A stretch of 6,250 nucleotides of DNA from Pseudomonadota bacterium (GTDB taxonomy: Bacteria; Pseudomonadota; Gammaproteobacteria; Xanthomonadales; Rhodanobacteraceae): contig JANXVS010000225.1 in NCBI GenBank assembly GCA_025351555.1, forward strand, positions 1 through 6,250. The letters are read 5' to 3'. Position 1 is the first letter of the stretch; each line of letters opens with the position of its first letter. The notes below the pieces were generated by a model that had not been told where the DNA came from, did not search any database, and saw only the letters and a program-made list of their open reading frames with translations. Shown one piece after another: positions 5,179-6,250 of the stretch. A program made the position numbers and the translations under genes.

Positions 5179-6250
5179 TGGCGGCCTTGCGGCACTGATC
5201 CGGTGCACCGGACTCGTCCCAGTACGCCGCCAGGCCCATCCTGCGCACGAACTCGGGGAATTCTGGTGCGCGACGGGCCTGCGCCAGCGACGGGCTGAAT
5301 ACTTCGCCCATGACCAGGCTGTTGGTGGTGGTGGCGGGGCGGTCTTGGACTAGCGCAAACGCACGCGCGGCTTCACCGGCGTTGAGCAGGACATACGCCG
5401 CGACGCCGCTGACATGCGGCGGGGTGCGGGCCAGGTCGGCGTCGATCAGGGCCAGCGCCCTGGCCTTGGCCTGGGTATCACCGAAGCAGGCGCGGGCGAA
5501 TACCTCCGTCGTTCCCAGAGGCAGTGCGGCAGAGAAAGAGTTGAGGCCGGCCGTCAACTTCGAAATACCGGAGTCCCTGTTTCCGCGCGCCCGTTCCAGC
5601 TTCCATTGAGCGATGCCGACGTATGCAAGGCCGCCCTCCGCGGCGCGACTCAGCAGCCGATCGCCCTCGTCGAGTTCGCCGTCGGCGATATGTTCGCGGC
5701 CGCGCCACAACAGTGCATTGGGCAGCAGCGGGTCGCGTTGCAGCGTGCGGTCCAGCGAGGCGATGCCCTGGCGCCGGTGACCGGTCTGGATCAGCGTATT
5801 TGCGCGCCAGAAATTCACGTTCACATCGTCTGGCTCGAGCGCGAGCGCGTGCGACAGGGCATCGTCGGCATCGCGATGCTTGCGCTGGTATCTGAGCGTC
5901 ACACCTAGCACCCCGAACGGCTCGGCCAGCGTCGGATCGAGTTGCGAGGCGCGACGGGCGTATTTCTCGGCGGAGGCAATCGCCACGTCGAAGTCGACGG
6001 TGTCGGCATTGAGCGACACGGCGTACACCGCCGCCAGGCGCGCGTAGGCGCGGGCAAACCCGGGGTCGAGCGTGGTGGCTTGTTCCAGTTGCACGATCGC
6101 CTCGGCCAAACGCGCTGAATCGCGCCGGTTGAAGGTGGCGCTGGCCTGGAGATACAGCGTGTAGGCCTCGGGGTTCCTGGTGCCGGCGTTGACCAGCTGT
6201 TGTGCCTGCTTGCCGGACAAGCTGAGTTGCAGTTTGCCGGCGATGGCCTG
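5156..6250 (-). CDS. TolB-like/TPR protein, gene A, C-terminal part (5' end outside window)
   Basis: The frame is open from the right edge to the TAA at 5156-5158 (364 residues); the TTG at 6220 is an internal Leu, not a start. The visible part begins at the end of the TolB-like domain (I-A-G-K-L-Q-L-S-L), then Q-Q-L-V-N-A-G-T-R-N-P-E-A-Y (17-30), nearly the same as Q-Q-L-V-N-A-G-T-S-N-V-E-A-Y in gene B. TPR-type helix pairs follow at about 26-80, 85-105, 108-140 and 145-175, with L-D-P and L-E-P turns closing several of them. The C-terminus is P-E-F-P-E-F-V-R-R-M-G339-L-x3-W344-x8-C353-x9-C363-E, matching B and C position for position. By homology the missing N-terminus should hold three membrane helices and the rest of the TolB domain, but this is not seen here. 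It is the first visible gene of the block, and the promoter or further paralogues may lie beyond the edge. Function is unknown. Confidence 0.88.
   Translation of the reverse strand, partial: QAIAGKLQLSLSGKQAQQLVNAGTRNPEAYTLYLQASATFNRRDSARLAEAIVQLEQATTLDPGFARAYARLAAVYAVSLNADTVDFDVAIASAEKYARRASQLDPTLAEPFGVLGVTLRYQRKHRDADDALSHALALEPDDVNVNFWRANTLIQTGHRRQGIASLDRTLQRDPLLPNALLWRGREHIADGELDEGDRLLSRAAEGGLAYVGIAQWKLERARGNRDSGISKLTAGLNSFSAALPLGTTEVFARACFGDTQAKARALALIDADLARTPPHVSGVAAYVLLNAGEAARAFALVQDRPATTTNSLVMGEVFSPSLAQARRAPEFPEFVRRMGLAAYWDESGAPDQCRKAANGNYTCE

Noticed and set aside
2236..5298. A plus-strand open frame of 1020 codons lying antisense to genes B and C and the end of A
   Set aside because: Its codon boundaries coincide with those of genes B and C, which share a phase because of the 3-nt gap. 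In that register antisense stops arise only from sense TTA, CTA or TCA codons, which are rare in this GC-rich sequence. The translation is Arg/His-rich with no recognisable domain, while the minus frames give clear family proteins.
5156..6220. Gene A as a complete gene starting at TTG 6220
   Set aside because: The frame continues without a stop to the window edge and encodes the expected end of a TolB-like domain upstream of this codon, so it is a 5'-truncated view of a longer gene.

Overview
The window is GC-rich, densely coded bacterial chromosome. The protein families and the REP-like hairpin between the convergent genes suggest a gammaproteobacterium near Xanthomonadales/Lysobacterales (for example Rhodanobacteraceae). 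That placement is an impression from family style, not a computed result. No tRNA, rRNA, CRISPR array, transposase or prophage gene was seen, and no stretch over 300 bases lacks a gene.

Layout: (1) 1-1059, plus strand: the C-terminal part of a penicillin-acylase-family (Ntn-hydrolase) enzyme that begins before the window. (2) 1060-1171: a short convergent intergenic gap filled with a hairpin and two copies of a 22-base direct repeat. (3) 1172-6250, minus strand: a tightly packed four-gene block, probably one operon read from right to left. In transcription order it holds a TolB-like/TPR protein (gene A, N-terminus beyond the right edge), a second complete TolB-like/TPR protein (gene B, about 617 aa), a third (gene C, 596 aa) and a small cupin (115 aa). 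A/B overlap, B/C are 3 nt apart and C/cupin are 11 nt apart.

The main feature is the tandem set of three paralogous membrane-anchored TolB-like TPR proteins (COG5616-type). B and C each have three N-terminal membrane helices, a TolB-like alpha/beta domain and a TPR-rich C-terminal half. All three end in the same signature, G-[LF]-x3-W-x8-C-x9-C. Positive-inside reasoning puts the TolB/TPR parts in the periplasm, where the invariant cysteine pair could form a disulfide. None of the visible parts has a DNA-binding, cyclase or kinase output domain, so the function is unknown; a scaffold or sensor at the inner membrane is an inference. The operon promoter must lie beyond the right edge.
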